A DNA stretch of 64,000 bases from CALFVT01 sp039989855 (GCA_039989855.1 JBDXGZ010000008.1:248001-312000), one strand, 5' to 3'. Shown: positions 17,829 through 27,226, counted from the stretch's first letter. Notes: generated by a model not told the origin, from the letters alone. A program made the numbers and translations.

Positions 17829-19026
17829 AGCAGTGCGTAAAGAAACAAAGGCGGCAACAGGGCCGTCGGGCGGAGAATTCGCGAAGAATTTCACCGCTTT
17901 CAAGACCGCGAATGATGCGCGTCTTGCCGACCTCGAGCAAAAGCAAACGCAGATTGAAACGCTCAATCAAGCGCTCAACCGTCAAGCGGGTCAAATCGAA
18001 CGACTTACAGTTGCTGCAACGAGCGCAGGTGAGGTTCAACTGAGCCAGAAATCTGATGGTCGTACCCATAAAGCTTGGTCGCGCTATGTTCGCACAGGAG
18101 ATCAATCTGACCTCCAAAACCTTGAAGGTAAATCATTAACCGCGTCAGACGGCAACGGTGGCTTCATTGTTCCTGTTGAAACTGAAACGGCCATTGATAG
18201 CGCTTTATCAAGCGTGTCTCCTTTCCGTAATATCGCAACAGTTCGTACGGTCAGCACGTCAAATTTTACCAAGCCGATTAGCTCTGGCGGAGCAACATCT
18301 GGTTGGGCAGGCGAGGCCGAAAAGCGTATTGAAACAACCGCGCCAGACTTGGACCTTGTCGAGTTTCCAGCGGGTGAACTTTATGCCATGCCGGCTGCGA
18401 CGCAAACCTTGCTTGATGATAGTGTTGCGGACGTTGACCAATGGCTAGCCGAAGAAGTGCAAGACGTATTTTCTGCTCAAGAAACATCAGCCTTTGTTGT
18501 CGGTGACGGGGTGAATAAACCGCGCGGTATTCTAAGCTACCCGAACGCGGCCAATGGTTCCGAGTCTAAAGGTGAGCTTGGTTATATTGCCACAGGTGTC
18601 GATGGTGACTTTGATGAAAGTGCGCCGATTGATGCGCTAATTGACCTGACTTACGCATCTGAAACGCGCTACCGTTCGAATGCGGCTTTCATTATGAACC
18701 GCCGTACTTTGGGGCGCCTTCGTAAGATCAAAGATGCGGACGGGAATTACATTTGGCAAGCGGCGACGCAAGCTGGGCAACCGTCAACACTTCTTGGCTT
18801 TCCTGTTATTGAAGTGGAAGACATGCCTGATATTGGCTCGGGCACTGTGCCTGTTGCCTTTGGTGATTTCCGCCGTGGTTACCTGATTGCTGACCGTCAA
18901 GGTGTGCGCGTGTTGCGTGACCCTTATTCTGCCAAGCCTTTCGTGCTGTTTTATACGACAAAGCGTGTTGGCGGCGGCGTGCAAGACTTTGCAGCCATTA
19001 AATTATTGAAATGTTCTGAGAGCTAA
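17821..19026 (+). CDS. GTA gp5 major capsid protein
   Basis: 401 residues, HK97 fold. Residues ~20-65 form a coiled-coil delta domain (ARLADLEQKQTQIETLNQALNRQ), followed by the probable cleavage region before LTASDGNGGFIVPVETETAI near residue 105. The rest is the mature shell protein (FRNIATVRTVSTSNFTKPI, GWAGE, LYAMPAATQTLLDDS, AFVVGDGVNKPRGIL, RRGYLIADRQGVRVLRDPYS). The gene is complete, with no stop or frameshift. It is followed by a hairpin with a T-run at 19058-19098, which would limit transcription into gp6. Confidence 0.95.
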   Translation: MAKAVRKETKAATGPSGGEFAKNFTAFKTANDARLADLEQKQTQIETLNQALNRQAGQIERLTVAATSAGEVQLSQKSDGRTHKAWSRYVRTGDQSDLQNLEGKSLTASDGNGGFIVPVETETAIDSALSSVSPFRNIATVRTVSTSNFTKPISSGGATSGWAGEAEKRIETTAPDLDLVEFPAGELYAMPAATQTLLDDSVADVDQWLAEEVQDVFSAQETSAFVVGDGVNKPRGILSYPNAANGSESKGELGYIATGVDGDFDESAPIDALIDLTYASETRYRSNAAFIMNRRTLGRLRKIKDADGNYIWQAATQAGQPSTLLGFPVIEVEDMPDIGSGTVPVAFGDFRRGYLIADRQGVRVLRDPYSAKPFVLFYTTKRVGGGVQDFAAIKLLKCSES

Positions 19027-19057
19027 ACCAACAGTCTCTCGTACTACCTCTCCCCAC

Positions 19058-19098
19058 GTCACGGCCTTCAAGTTTAGAGGGCCGTGACACCCTTTTTA
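19058..19098 (+). terminator. Intrinsic terminator after the capsid gene
   Basis: A perfect 9-bp stem (GTCACGGCC at 19058-19066 with GGCCGTGAC at 19080-19088) closes a 13-base loop and is followed by ACCCTTTTTATC. It lies 31 bp after the gp5 stop and 24 bp before the gp6 start, all on the same strand. It may act as a partial terminator that keeps capsid expression above that of the adaptor and tail genes. Confidence 0.75.
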
Positions 19099-19111
19099 TC
19101 AACCTTAAAAA

Positions 19112-19675
19112 ATGAGTAAACCTATGGACGTGGTCGACATCACCCCGCCAACCCTTGAGCCTGTCTCATTGGAACGCGCCAAGCTTTTTCTTCGTGTGGA
19201 ACATGATTTGGAAGACGACTTGATAAAAGATATGATTCATACGGCCCGCCTTGCTGTCGAAAGTTACACAGGATCGAGTTTAATCACTCGAGAACGGAGG
19301 GTGTCTACCAACCTATTATGCGTGCCGTCATTTACACTTAGGCATCACCCGATTCAATCGGTGTTATCATTAAATATTGTTCGCGGCGATGGAACTGTTG
19401 AGCCTGTTATACCCGAGCATTATAACGTCAATTTTAGGGCTAAGCCTGCGAAAATTTCTATATTGAACACGACTGTTCTTAAAAGTAGCGATAGTCATAT
19501 TGAGATCGACATCATTGCAGGTTATGGACAGACAGCGGCGGATATACCCACGCCGTTCATCCAAGCCATGTTACTATTGATCGCTCAATTTTATGAGCGT
19601 CAAGATGCGCCGCAGAATGACTTGCCGATGATGGTTCAAGCCTTATTGATGCCCTACCGAGGGCTTCGGTTATGA
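19112..19675 (+). CDS. GTA gp6 head-tail adaptor
   Basis: 187 residues, phage gp6-like/phiE125 gp8-type connector family. Landmarks are LERAKLFLRVEHDLEDDLIKDMIHTARLAVESYTG near the N-terminus, a central IRGEN-like beta section (HPIQSVLSLNIVRGDG), and a C-terminal helix IPTPFIQAMLLLIAQFYERQDAP. In RcGTA this protein forms the ring below the portal. It starts 23 bases after the terminator hairpin and overlaps gp7 by four bases (ATGA). An internal Met5 start is possible. Confidence 0.85.
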   Translation: MSKPMDVVDITPPTLEPVSLERAKLFLRVEHDLEDDLIKDMIHTARLAVESYTGSSLITRERRVSTNLLCVPSFTLRHHPIQSVLSLNIVRGDGTVEPVIPEHYNVNFRAKPAKISILNTTVLKSSDSHIEIDIIAGYGQTAADIPTPFIQAMLLLIAQFYERQDAPQNDLPMMVQALLMPYRGLRL

Positions 19676-19989
19676 TTGGGCAACTACGAACTCCTCTTGG
19701 TTTATACGCCGCCGAAGAAACGTCAGACGGGCGCGGAGGGGTTGAAACCAGTTGGCTATTTCATTCCCGTATATGGGCGCATATTGAGCCGCGGTTGACG
19801 CGTGAAACTGACCGTAATGGTCGGCGTACAGTCAGCCAGTCTTTTCTAGTGACGACTCGTTTTCGATACGACCTACCCGAACGTCTTCGGATCATTTGGG
19901 GCGAACGCATCTTACGGGTCATTAATTTTTCAGATCCAGATAATCGCGGTGAAAGACTGCACTTTATCTGCGAGGAGGAACAGCAATGA
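19672..19989 (+). CDS. GTA gp7 head closure / head-tail adaptor
   Basis: 105 residues, SPP1 gp16/HK97 gp10-type head-closure family. The beta-rich sequence with the pattern RTPLGLYAAEETSDGRGGVETSWLFHSRIWAHIEP, RFRYDLPERLRIIWGERILRVINFSDPDNRGERLHFICEEEQ is typical. It overlaps gp6 and gp8 by four bases each, indicating translational coupling. It links the adaptor ring to the tail terminator in assembled particles. No lesion is visible. Confidence 0.85.
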   Translation: MIGQLRTPLGLYAAEETSDGRGGVETSWLFHSRIWAHIEPRLTRETDRNGRRTVSQSFLVTTRFRYDLPERLRIIWGERILRVINFSDPDNRGERLHFICEEEQQ

Positions 19990-20420
19990 GTGTCGCAAAA
20001 GGCCCTGCTATTATTGCCAATATTTTACATCAATATTTTTCGCAAGACCCACTGGTCGTGAGTTTGTTTGGCAATCCGCCGCGGATTTATGACTATACGC
20101 CCGAGGACCCAGTCTATCCCTATATGACTTACGGAACAGTTCGGAGTGAAGACCGCAGCGCTGATGAAGTTGAGATTTTATCTCATACGGTCACCTTGCA
20201 TTTATGGTCCCGCTATAGTGGCCGCGCCGAGGTTCTTGACCTTTTATCGACTTTATCAGATCGCCTTGACGCGATACCAAATCAGCAAGGCGATCATAAA
20301 ATTATTGGGCTGAACGTCTTATATGTGGACGTTTTTCGCGCCCGCGATAACCGCACACAACACGGGCTTATCCGTTTGTCGGTTCAAACTGAAACTCAAT
20401 TAACGGAAGCAAATTCATGA
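19986..20420 (+). CDS. GTA gp8 tail terminator (DUF3168)
   Basis: 144 residues, DUF3168 family. Conserved features are PRIYDYTPEDPVYPYMTYGTVRSEDRSADEVEILSHTVTLHLWSRYSGRAEVLDLLSTLSDRLD and the C-terminal NRTQHGLIRLSVQTE. Members cap the tail tube at the head-proximal end. It overlaps gp7 (ATGA) and gp9 (ATGA at 20417). Intact and normal length. Confidence 0.88.
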   Translation: MSVAKGPAIIANILHQYFSQDPLVVSLFGNPPRIYDYTPEDPVYPYMTYGTVRSEDRSADEVEILSHTVTLHLWSRYSGRAEVLDLLSTLSDRLDAIPNQQGDHKIIGLNVLYVDVFRARDNRTQHGLIRLSVQTETQLTEANS

Positions 20421-20788
20421 CGGCACAACGCGGACGAGATATGCTCGTCAAAATACAAAACATAGCGGGCGATTATATTACGGTCGCAGGATTAAGAACG
20501 AAAACGCTCACCTTTAACGCCAGTACTGTTGACGTCACCGATCATGAATCGGTTAATCAATGGCGTGAGCTCCTGCCTGGGAGTGGCGTTAAAACTGCCG
20601 ATATTTCAGGAGCAGGAGTTTTCAAAGATGCGGAGAGCGATGCCTTAATTCGAACTGCCTTTTTTGATCAAAGTCAGCTCTCATGCCGTTTTGTTTTACC
20701 AGATTTTGGCCAAGTGGACGGGGTATTTTTAATTAACCGGCTTAGCTTTGCAGGGACTTTTGGGGGTGAACCGTGCAGACGCTTATAA
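20417..20788 (+). pseudogene. GTA gp9 major tail protein, 3' end lost at a deletion junction
   Basis: 123 residues. The first ~115 match the TP901-1/GTA major tail protein (GRDMLVKIQNIAGDYITVAGLRTKTLTFNASTVDVTDHES, NQWRELLPGSGVKTADISGAGVFKDAESD, GQVDGVFLINRLSFAGTFGGE). In intact relatives GGE is followed by a short strand ending in an ELSLASAG-like sequence. Here it is replaced by PCRRL and a stop, because DNA belonging to gp15 begins at about 20765-20780. The tube-forming domain is nearly complete, but the last strand is missing. The fragment overlaps the downstream gp15 remnant in another frame. Confidence 0.85.
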
Positions 20789-23687
20789 GGTTAGTCACGA
20801 CGCTGCGGATAGGCCAGTTTTCGGTGGAACGCCGTCGGATAATTCTATTTTGCAAGCCATAGATGCTCTGAAATCTCGAGGATTTTCTGTCACGCTTTAT
20901 CCCTTTATCCTCATGGATATTGATGAAAACAACACGCTCACTGATCCTTATAGCGGTACGGGATCACAGCCCGTCTTTCCGTGGCGAGGACGTATTACCT
21001 GTGACCCCGCTCCAGCGCGTGCGGGAACGGTTGACCAAACGCTCTCGGCACGTGCCTCTGTTGAGAGCTTTATGGGAACAGCTCAAGCGTCCGATTTTAA
21101 CACGATCTCAAACCAAGTCACTATGCCTCAAGATGATTTCGGTTTTCGACGTTTCATCCTACATTATGCCCACCTTGCGAAACTATCTGGCGGTGTCGAT
21201 AACTTCCTCATTGGGTCTGAACTTAGAGGGCTAACACAGGTTAGAGACGATAATGATGATTTTCCATTCGTAGAAGCTTTAGCGGAGTTGGCTCAAGATG
21301 TAAGAACCGTCTTGGGTGCGAATGCGGGAATAACTTACGCGGCCGATTGGTCTGAATATTTTGGCTATCATCCGCAAGACGGGTCTGGAGATGTCTTCTT
21401 TCACCTCGACCCTTTATGGAGCCATCCCGCGATTAGCGCCGTCGGTATTGATAGCTATATTCCCTTATCGGATTGGCGGGACGGGGAACATTTAGACGGG
21501 CAAAATTATGATGATGAATATAGCTTGGACTACCTGCAATCAAATGTTTTAGGCGGCGAAGGTTATGATTGGTTTTATGCCTCGCAGAAAGATAGAGCTA
21601 GCCAAACCAGAACGCCGATTATGGACGGACTAAATAACCAAGACTGGGTATTTCGTTTTAAGGACATGCAAAATTGGTGGAGCAACCCGCATTATAACCG
21701 CAAGGACGGTGTAGTCGCCTCTCAGCCAACGGCATGGTCGGCGCAATCGAAACCTATTTGGTTGACAGAGTTAGGATGCCCCGCGATTGATAAAGGTGGC
21801 AACCAACCCAACGTCTTTGTTGACCCTAAAAGTAGCGAAAGCTTCACACCTTATTTCTCAAATGGTAATCGTGATGACCTAATACAACGTCGTTATATTG
21901 AAGCCTATCTTAGCTTCTGGGATGAGACGAACGGCAAAAATCTTCTGTCCACAATTTATAATGGGCCGATGATTGATTTATCGCACTCAAGTGTTTGGAC
22001 TTGGGACGCACGGCCCTTTCCAGATTTCCCCTCTCGTAATGAGATTTGGGCAGACGGAGAAAATTGGCGTTTGGGGCATTGGCTCACAGGGCGGACGGGC
22101 TTGGTGCCATTGTCCGACGTTGTTGACCAATTAGCGCAAGATGCAGGTCTTGAGGCTTTAGATGTAAGCCGTGTCTCTGGCCTCGTTGAAGGTTATGTTG
22201 TTGACCGCCCGATGACCGCTAGGGCGGCACTAGAGCCTCTCTCTTTGCTTTATGGATTTAACGTTATTGAAACCGCAGAGGCGCTTCGGTTCGTTTCTGA
22301 TGGGTTTGAGACTATCACGGATTTAACGGCTCAAGATATTGTTGACGGAGACGAAAATGCCCCAAGACTATCGCGGACTGATAGCGAGTCTGACTTGTTG
22401 GATGTGCGGCTGCAATTCATTGACGGGGCACAGGATTACCAACTCGGCTCATTCTCTCTTCGTAACAGGTTCGCAGAAACCGTACGTGTGTTGGATATAT
22501 CCGTCCCGATGGTACTGTCTCGACCAATGGCGAGTTGGGCGGCAGAAACGCTTTTGGAGAAATCTATTATCAACCGTGAAGCCATGTCCTTTGCTATGTC
22601 TCCGCAGAGGATTGATCTTGAAGTGGGTGATATTATTCGGCTGCCAGATGATGAGGCGCTTTGGCGTATCGAGAGTCTTCGCGTTGAGCGCGCACAATAT
22701 GAGGTTCGAACTATACGGGTTTCGCCGCAACGTCAAATAACAAATGAAGCCTCTTTCCCCGAGACCTTACAATCTACACCGCAGACACCGAGGCCATTTC
22801 CGGTTGTTCTCGATGTCCCACATATTGAAAGCCACCTTGGGGTCGGTGGTGAGATAATGGGGCCTTTGGCTGGAGTACGGTTTGTGCCTTTCTCACCGGT
22901 TGATATTTCCATTGAAAACTCAATTTCGACGGTGACAGCCTCCACTCACATAGGGGTGTTGTCATCACCTTTGACCTCTGGTCCTGTAGGCCGAATAGAC
23001 CGCGGTACAAAAGTAGATCTTACGTTGCTTAACGGTGTTTTATCTTCGCTTGACGATATGGATTTTCTGGCCGGGGGGCATGTATTTGCAGTTGAAACAG
23101 AGCTAGGATGGGAACTGTTAAGTGCGCAAGCGGCGGAGCTGATTGGTAACCGCACGTACCGCCTGTCTAACCTCATACGTGGATTGGCTGGCACGGACGC
23201 TGATATGATGGACACTGTGCCCGCAGGGTCACAGGTGGTGCGTCTCTCTGGCCCGCAAGCTATTGGGACTGGGCTTGACAGGTTACCCTTGTCAAATGAC
23301 CTGATAGGGAGTGATGTTAGTGTTAGTGCGGTATCTCGAATGCGCCAAAGCCTTCTGCAATCTATTCCCTATACGGCCCGTCACCTGAGGCCATTGTCAC
23401 CAGTGCACGGGGTATATAATCAAACCACGCGGCAGGTGAGCTGGATCCGCCGCACACGCCTTGATGGTGATAATTGGACGGGCCTTGATGTGCCGCTCGG
23501 TGAGGCCGAAGAGCTTTATGAGCTTAATATTTATGACGGAGATAGCCTCATTGAAACCCATGTCGTTCACACAATTGCGTATGAATTACCCGTGGCTCTA
23601 GCGACGCAGGCGACACATATCACCATCGCGCAAGGCTCTAATATTTACGGTTTTGGGCCGTCTTTAAACATTCCGCTCATCCCATAG
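20748..23687 (+). pseudogene. GTA gp15 host-specificity/tail protein, 5'-truncated
   Basis: The 979-residue frame starts inside gp9 sequence; gp15 homology begins at about RADAYKVSHDAADRPVFGGTPSDNSIL. Relatives are about 1,300 residues, so roughly the first third is missing, including the N-terminal region and the start of the TIM-barrel domain. What remains includes most of the GTA TIM-barrel-like domain (HYAHLAKLSGGVDNFLIGSELRGLT, ITYAADWSEYFGYHPQDGSGDVFFHLDPLW, PIWLTELGCPAIDKG), the phage tail protein-3 type domain, and the C-terminal beta-rich receptor-binding region. gp10-gp14, which normally separate gp9 from gp15, are absent. If translated at all it would rely on the ATG at 20748, which has no evident ribosome binding site. 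Confidence 0.85.
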
Positions 23688-23735
23688 CTTGCAATCGTAT
23701 ATATTCGTCCCACATAAGGGGCGGAGGTATACGGA

Positions 23736-24656
23736 ATGGCCAAAGATCCTTATAAGTTATTAGGTGTCACGAAAGATGCAGACGAGGGGGGCATTCGCTC
23801 AGCTTATCGTAAGTTAGCGAAGAAATATCACCCTGATGTTAATTCGAGCGCCGCTGCGGGCGAAAAGTTTAAAGAAATTACGGCTGCCTATAATCTTCTC
23901 TCTAATCCAGAACTGAAAGCTCAATATGATAATGGGCACGTCGATGCCAATGGTCAGCAAAACCCATTTGGAGGGTTCGGGGGAACTGGGCGAGCGCAAA
24001 GCCCTTTTGCTAAAGCTCAAATGGGCGGTAATTTTGATGATATGGGCGGTATCCTAGAAAGCCTTTTTGGTATGCAAATGGGCGGTGGCTCACCCTTCGG
24101 TGGCCGTGGGCAGGCCGCGCAGAGACATTCACCTAAAAACGGTAAAAATGTGCGATACCGCGTCAAAATATCCTTCATGGAGGCTTGGTCAGGCCTGTCT
24201 AAAACTATCAAACCCAAATCAGGGGCGGCAATAAAAGTAAAGATTTCCGCAGGCACAACAAGTGGGGATCAGCTGACGGTCAAAGGGCGCGGGCAAGCGG
24301 GGCAGTACGGTGGTACGCGCGGCGATGCCATCATTGATATCAGTGTTGGTACGCATAAATTGTACCGCTATGATGGGGTTAAAACCTACCTTGACCTCCC
24401 TGTTACGCTGAACGAAGCCGTATCTGGCGCAAAAATTAAGTTAAAACTTCCTTCTGGGGATTTGAATGTTTCGCTCCCAAAAGGTGACAGGCTAGGTCAA
24501 AAGCTTCGTCTTAAGGGGCGCGGTGTAAAGGAAACAGACCTTATTATTCAGCCTGTGGTTCAAATTGATAGCTTGACAGTGAACGCCTTGAAAGGCGTGA
24601 AATTACCCAAAAAACAAAACCTTTCTAGTGACATAAGAGCCGAATTGTATAATTAA
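23736..24656 (+). CDS. DnaJ/CbpA-type J-domain co-chaperone
   Basis: 306 residues. The J domain at 1-70 includes the HPD triad in KKYHPDVNSS. A Gly/Phe-rich linker (NPFGGFGGTGRAQSPF ... MGGILESLFGMQMGGGSPFGGRG) leads to a C-terminal substrate-binding region (VRYRVKISFMEAWSGLSKTIKPKSG, TKLPSGDLNVSLPKG). There is no zinc-finger CxxCxGxG cluster, so it is CbpA-like (type B). It stimulates DnaK ATPase. A GGAGG precedes the ATG. It follows the GTA remnant by 48 bp and may be a separate transcription unit. Confidence 0.85.
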   Translation: MAKDPYKLLGVTKDADEGGIRSAYRKLAKKYHPDVNSSAAAGEKFKEITAAYNLLSNPELKAQYDNGHVDANGQQNPFGGFGGTGRAQSPFAKAQMGGNFDDMGGILESLFGMQMGGGSPFGGRGQAAQRHSPKNGKNVRYRVKISFMEAWSGLSKTIKPKSGAAIKVKISAGTTSGDQLTVKGRGQAGQYGGTRGDAIIDISVGTHKLYRYDGVKTYLDLPVTLNEAVSGAKIKLKLPSGDLNVSLPKGDRLGQKLRLKGRGVKETDLIIQPVVQIDSLTVNALKGVKLPKKQNLSSDIRAELYN

Positions 24657-24674
24657 CCTCTCCAGAACATTACA

Positions 24675-24707
24675 TTCAGCTTAGGTTCAGGGGCGTCGAA
24701 CTATATT
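24675..24707 (+). promoter_or_regulatory. OmpR/PhoP-type direct repeat and -10 before the PepSY operon
   Basis: TTCAG occurs at 24675-24679 and 24686-24690, an exact 11-bp (one helical turn) period, followed 11 bp later by TATATT at 24702-24707. This is the geometry of PhoP/OmpR-class activated promoters. A -10 at this place would put the transcript start at or within a base or two of the ATG at 24715, so the mRNA may be leaderless. Autoregulation by the regulator encoded at 25070-25750 is the natural inference. Confidence 0.5.
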
Positions 24708-24714
24708 GTCTATT

Positions 24715-25020
24715 ATGCGTAGATATAGCTATATATCAGTCTTTATTGTGGCTTTTTTGTCATTCACTTTTGCAGCATCAGCAGAGGCTTCAACTGTTCG
24801 TAAGCACAAAAGTGAATACCGCTATGTGAAAACATATCAAAAAGTGGCCCAAAAACGTATTTCTGCCAGCCAAGCAAAATCTATTGCGAGCAAAAAGGTT
24901 CGTAATGCACAAGTTTTAGATGTTGCCTTAAATGGTAATGTTTACAAGGTTCGCATGCAGAAAAAAAATGGCCGTATTGTAGATGTTTATGTTGACGCGA
25001 CAACAGGACGTGTCCGATAG
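24715..25020 (+). CDS. Secreted PepSY-domain protein
   Basis: About 101 residues from ATG 24715 (an upstream TTG at 24706 is less likely). A signal peptide (MRRYSYISVFIVAFLSFTFAASAEA) precedes a single PepSY module (ISASQAKSIASKKVRNAQVLDVALNGNVYKVRMQKKNGRIVDVYVDATTGRVR). PepSY proteins are periplasmic and commonly encoded with PhoPQ/FeuPQ-like regulator-kinase pairs, where some act as inhibitors of sensor kinase signalling. Here the regulator gene starts about 50 bp downstream. Very basic protein. Confidence 0.8.
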   Translation: MRRYSYISVFIVAFLSFTFAASAEASTVRKHKSEYRYVKTYQKVAQKRISASQAKSIASKKVRNAQVLDVALNGNVYKVRMQKKNGRIVDVYVDATTGRVR

Positions 25021-25069
25021 TCTTTTTCTAAATGATTATGTATAAATAATGGCCCCTCAGGAGAACTGC

Positions 25070-25750
25070 ATGCGTATACTTATCGTAGAAGATGATGCTG
25101 ATCTATCGCGTCAGCTTTCCGAATCTCTCAAGGATGCTGGTTACGCCGTTGATGTCGCCAATGATGGGGAAGAAGGTCACTTTCTCGGTGATACGGAACC
25201 TTATGACGCAGTTGTCCTCGATCTCGGTCTGCCACAAATTGATGGTATTAGTATCTTGCAAAAATGGCGCACGGATGGCCGGAAGTTTCCCGTTATTATC
25301 TTAACGGCGCGGGATCAGTGGAGTGAAAAAGTCGCTGGGTTTGATGCTGGAGCTGATGATTACTTAACTAAACCGTTCCACTCGGAAGAACTTTTAGCGC
25401 GTTTGCGGGCGCTTGTTCGCCGTGCGGCAGGACACACAACGGACTCGATTGATATTGGCTCGCTCCATGTAGATAATCGTGCTGCGAGAGCTTTCGTCGA
25501 TGGTATGCCGATCAAACTCACATCACATGAATTTCGTCTTTTGTCATATATGGCTATGCACAAAGGCCGTGTGATTTCGCGTACTGAACTCGTCGAGCAT
25601 ATTTATGATCAAGACTTTGACCGCGATTCGAATACAATTGAAGTTTTTGTCGGACGCTTACGCCGTAAAATAGGGACTGACCGTATTGAGACGGTTCGAG
25701 GTCTTGGATACCGCTTAGCGGACCCAGATCAAGGCAATAGCGAAGAATAA
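25070..25750 (+). CDS. OmpR-family response regulator, FeuP/PhoP-like
   Basis: 226 residues from ATG 25070, which follows CAGGAG at good spacing; an in-frame ATG at 25049 lies upstream of that site and is unlikely. The receiver domain has Asp8/Asp9 and phospho-acceptor Asp51 (VVLDLGLPQIDG), and the switch lysine in DYLTKPF. The C-terminal winged helix has SHEFRLLSYMAMHKGRVISRTELVEHIYDQDFDRDSNTIEVFVGRLRRKI. GDTEPYDAV and FDAGADDYLTKPFHSEELLARLRALVRRAAGH resemble FeuP/PhoP of alphaproteobacteria. Kinase partner follows 36 bp downstream. Confidence 0.88.
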   Translation: MRILIVEDDADLSRQLSESLKDAGYAVDVANDGEEGHFLGDTEPYDAVVLDLGLPQIDGISILQKWRTDGRKFPVIILTARDQWSEKVAGFDAGADDYLTKPFHSEELLARLRALVRRAAGHTTDSIDIGSLHVDNRAARAFVDGMPIKLTSHEFRLLSYMAMHKGRVISRTELVEHIYDQDFDRDSNTIEVFVGRLRRKIGTDRIETVRGLGYRLADPDQGNSEE

Positions 25751-25786
25751 ACTTTCTGATTAGAACGCCTCTTGGTAACGTAACCC

Positions 25787-27214
25787 ATGTCATCAGTGGA
25801 CCCCCATAAGCTTTCACGTGATTCAACATCACTTGCCATGCGCCTTGTTAGAAGCGCCATATTTTGGGCTGTGCCCTTTTTGCTTATATCTGCACTGACT
25901 ATTTTGTGGTTTTACCGTAGCTCTACGCTGGCCCTTTTTGATGACCCTTTAGACGCAACCGTGACGTCGCTGGTCGCGGCATCTAATTCTGAACTCTCAA
26001 AAGATAATCCCGAACAGATCTTATCTCTTGCTCGAGAACCGTTAGACCCGCGCTATCAGCAAGCTTTGTCGGGGCGTTATTGGTTGATAGGACAGATATA
26101 CCGCGATGGCCGTATATTACCTGTTCGGGCCTCTCGGTCTATGGCAGGGGAGACACTGGCATTAGAGGCCAATAATGCGGCGACTTTATACGAAAACCCA
26201 AGTGAAGTTTTACGATCCCAGACAGCCGGCCCGGATAATGAACCTCTAAGGTTTTCGGCACGAATGGCTTTCTTGCCGGGCCTCGAAGACACACCTCTTG
26301 TGATGATAGCGGCGGCGGATAGCCGTGCGGCGAGTCGTGCGATTTTGCGCTTTGCACTCTTAGTGATTGCTGTGATGCTTTTATTGATTATTGGTGTCTT
26401 TACCGCCGTTTTTATGCAGGTGCGAATTGGTCTTAAACCGTTATTTGATTTAAGCCGTCAAGTGGTCGACGTTAAAGAGGGGCGGGAAATCCGCGTGTCG
26501 GGTCATTACCCGAATGAAATTTACCCTCTTGCGAATGAACTCAATGGCTTGATTGATCATAATGCGGATGTGGTGAAGCGCGCGCGCACGCATGTGTCTA
26601 ATTTGGCTCATGCGCTTAAAACGCCAATAGCTGTTTTGCAAAACGAATCTGAGCAAAATAAATCGCCTTTATCTTCCATTGTAACGCGCCAGACGGCGAC
26701 GATGCGAAAGCAAGTGGAGCACCATCTTCAGAGAGCTAGAGCTGCCACACGAGGTCAATTAATCGGAACCGTTACTGAGGTGCCGCCAATTATCGAAGGT
26801 ATGGTGCGGACGATGCCGAGAATATATAGACATAAGGATGTCAAAGTCGTCACAGATGTTAATACTGATTTGGTGTTCCGCGGAGAGAAACGTGATTTGG
26901 ATGAAATGCTTGGAAATTTGATTGATAATGCGTTCAAGTGGACAAAGTCTGAGGTATCTATTGTGGCTCAAAATTCTGAATTCGATGAAAGTATGATGGA
27001 AATTACGATTTCTGATAACGGGCGCGGCATTGCGAAGGAAGATTATGCGCAGGCGATAAAGCGCGGTATGCGTCTGGATGAAACGACGCCTGGTACTGGC
27101 TTTGGCTTAGCGATTGTTGATGATTTAGCTCGGGCTTATAAAGGCAGCGTGGCTCTCGGGCAGGCGGACTCGGGGGGGCTAAGTGTGACGTTGACCCTAC
27201 CACGGCGCGTATAA
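25787..27214 (+). CDS. FeuQ/PhoQ-like sensor histidine kinase
   Basis: 475 residues. Two membrane helices (about 24-46 and 187-210) flank a ~140-residue periplasmic sensor region. A HAMP-like linker and DHp domain follow, with acceptor His275 in VSNLAHALKTPIAVLQ, the PhoQ-type H-box. The HATPase_c domain has the N box (GNLIDNAFKW), DNGRGI and GTGFGLAIVDDLARAY. It is paired with the regulator just upstream, and probably senses envelope conditions as PhoQ/FeuQ do; the actual signal is not known. A DUF938 gene starts 12 bp after its stop, so all may be one operon. Confidence 0.87.
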   Translation: MSSVDPHKLSRDSTSLAMRLVRSAIFWAVPFLLISALTILWFYRSSTLALFDDPLDATVTSLVAASNSELSKDNPEQILSLAREPLDPRYQQALSGRYWLIGQIYRDGRILPVRASRSMAGETLALEANNAATLYENPSEVLRSQTAGPDNEPLRFSARMAFLPGLEDTPLVMIAAADSRAASRAILRFALLVIAVMLLLIIGVFTAVFMQVRIGLKPLFDLSRQVVDVKEGREIRVSGHYPNEIYPLANELNGLIDHNADVVKRARTHVSNLAHALKTPIAVLQNESEQNKSPLSSIVTRQTATMRKQVEHHLQRARAATRGQLIGTVTEVPPIIEGMVRTMPRIYRHKDVKVVTDVNTDLVFRGEKRDLDEMLGNLIDNAFKWTKSEVSIVAQNSEFDESMMEITISDNGRGIAKEDYAQAIKRGMRLDETTPGTGFGLAIVDDLARAYKGSVALGQADSGGLSVTLTLPRRV

Positions 27215-27226
27215 AGGCTTAGGCTT

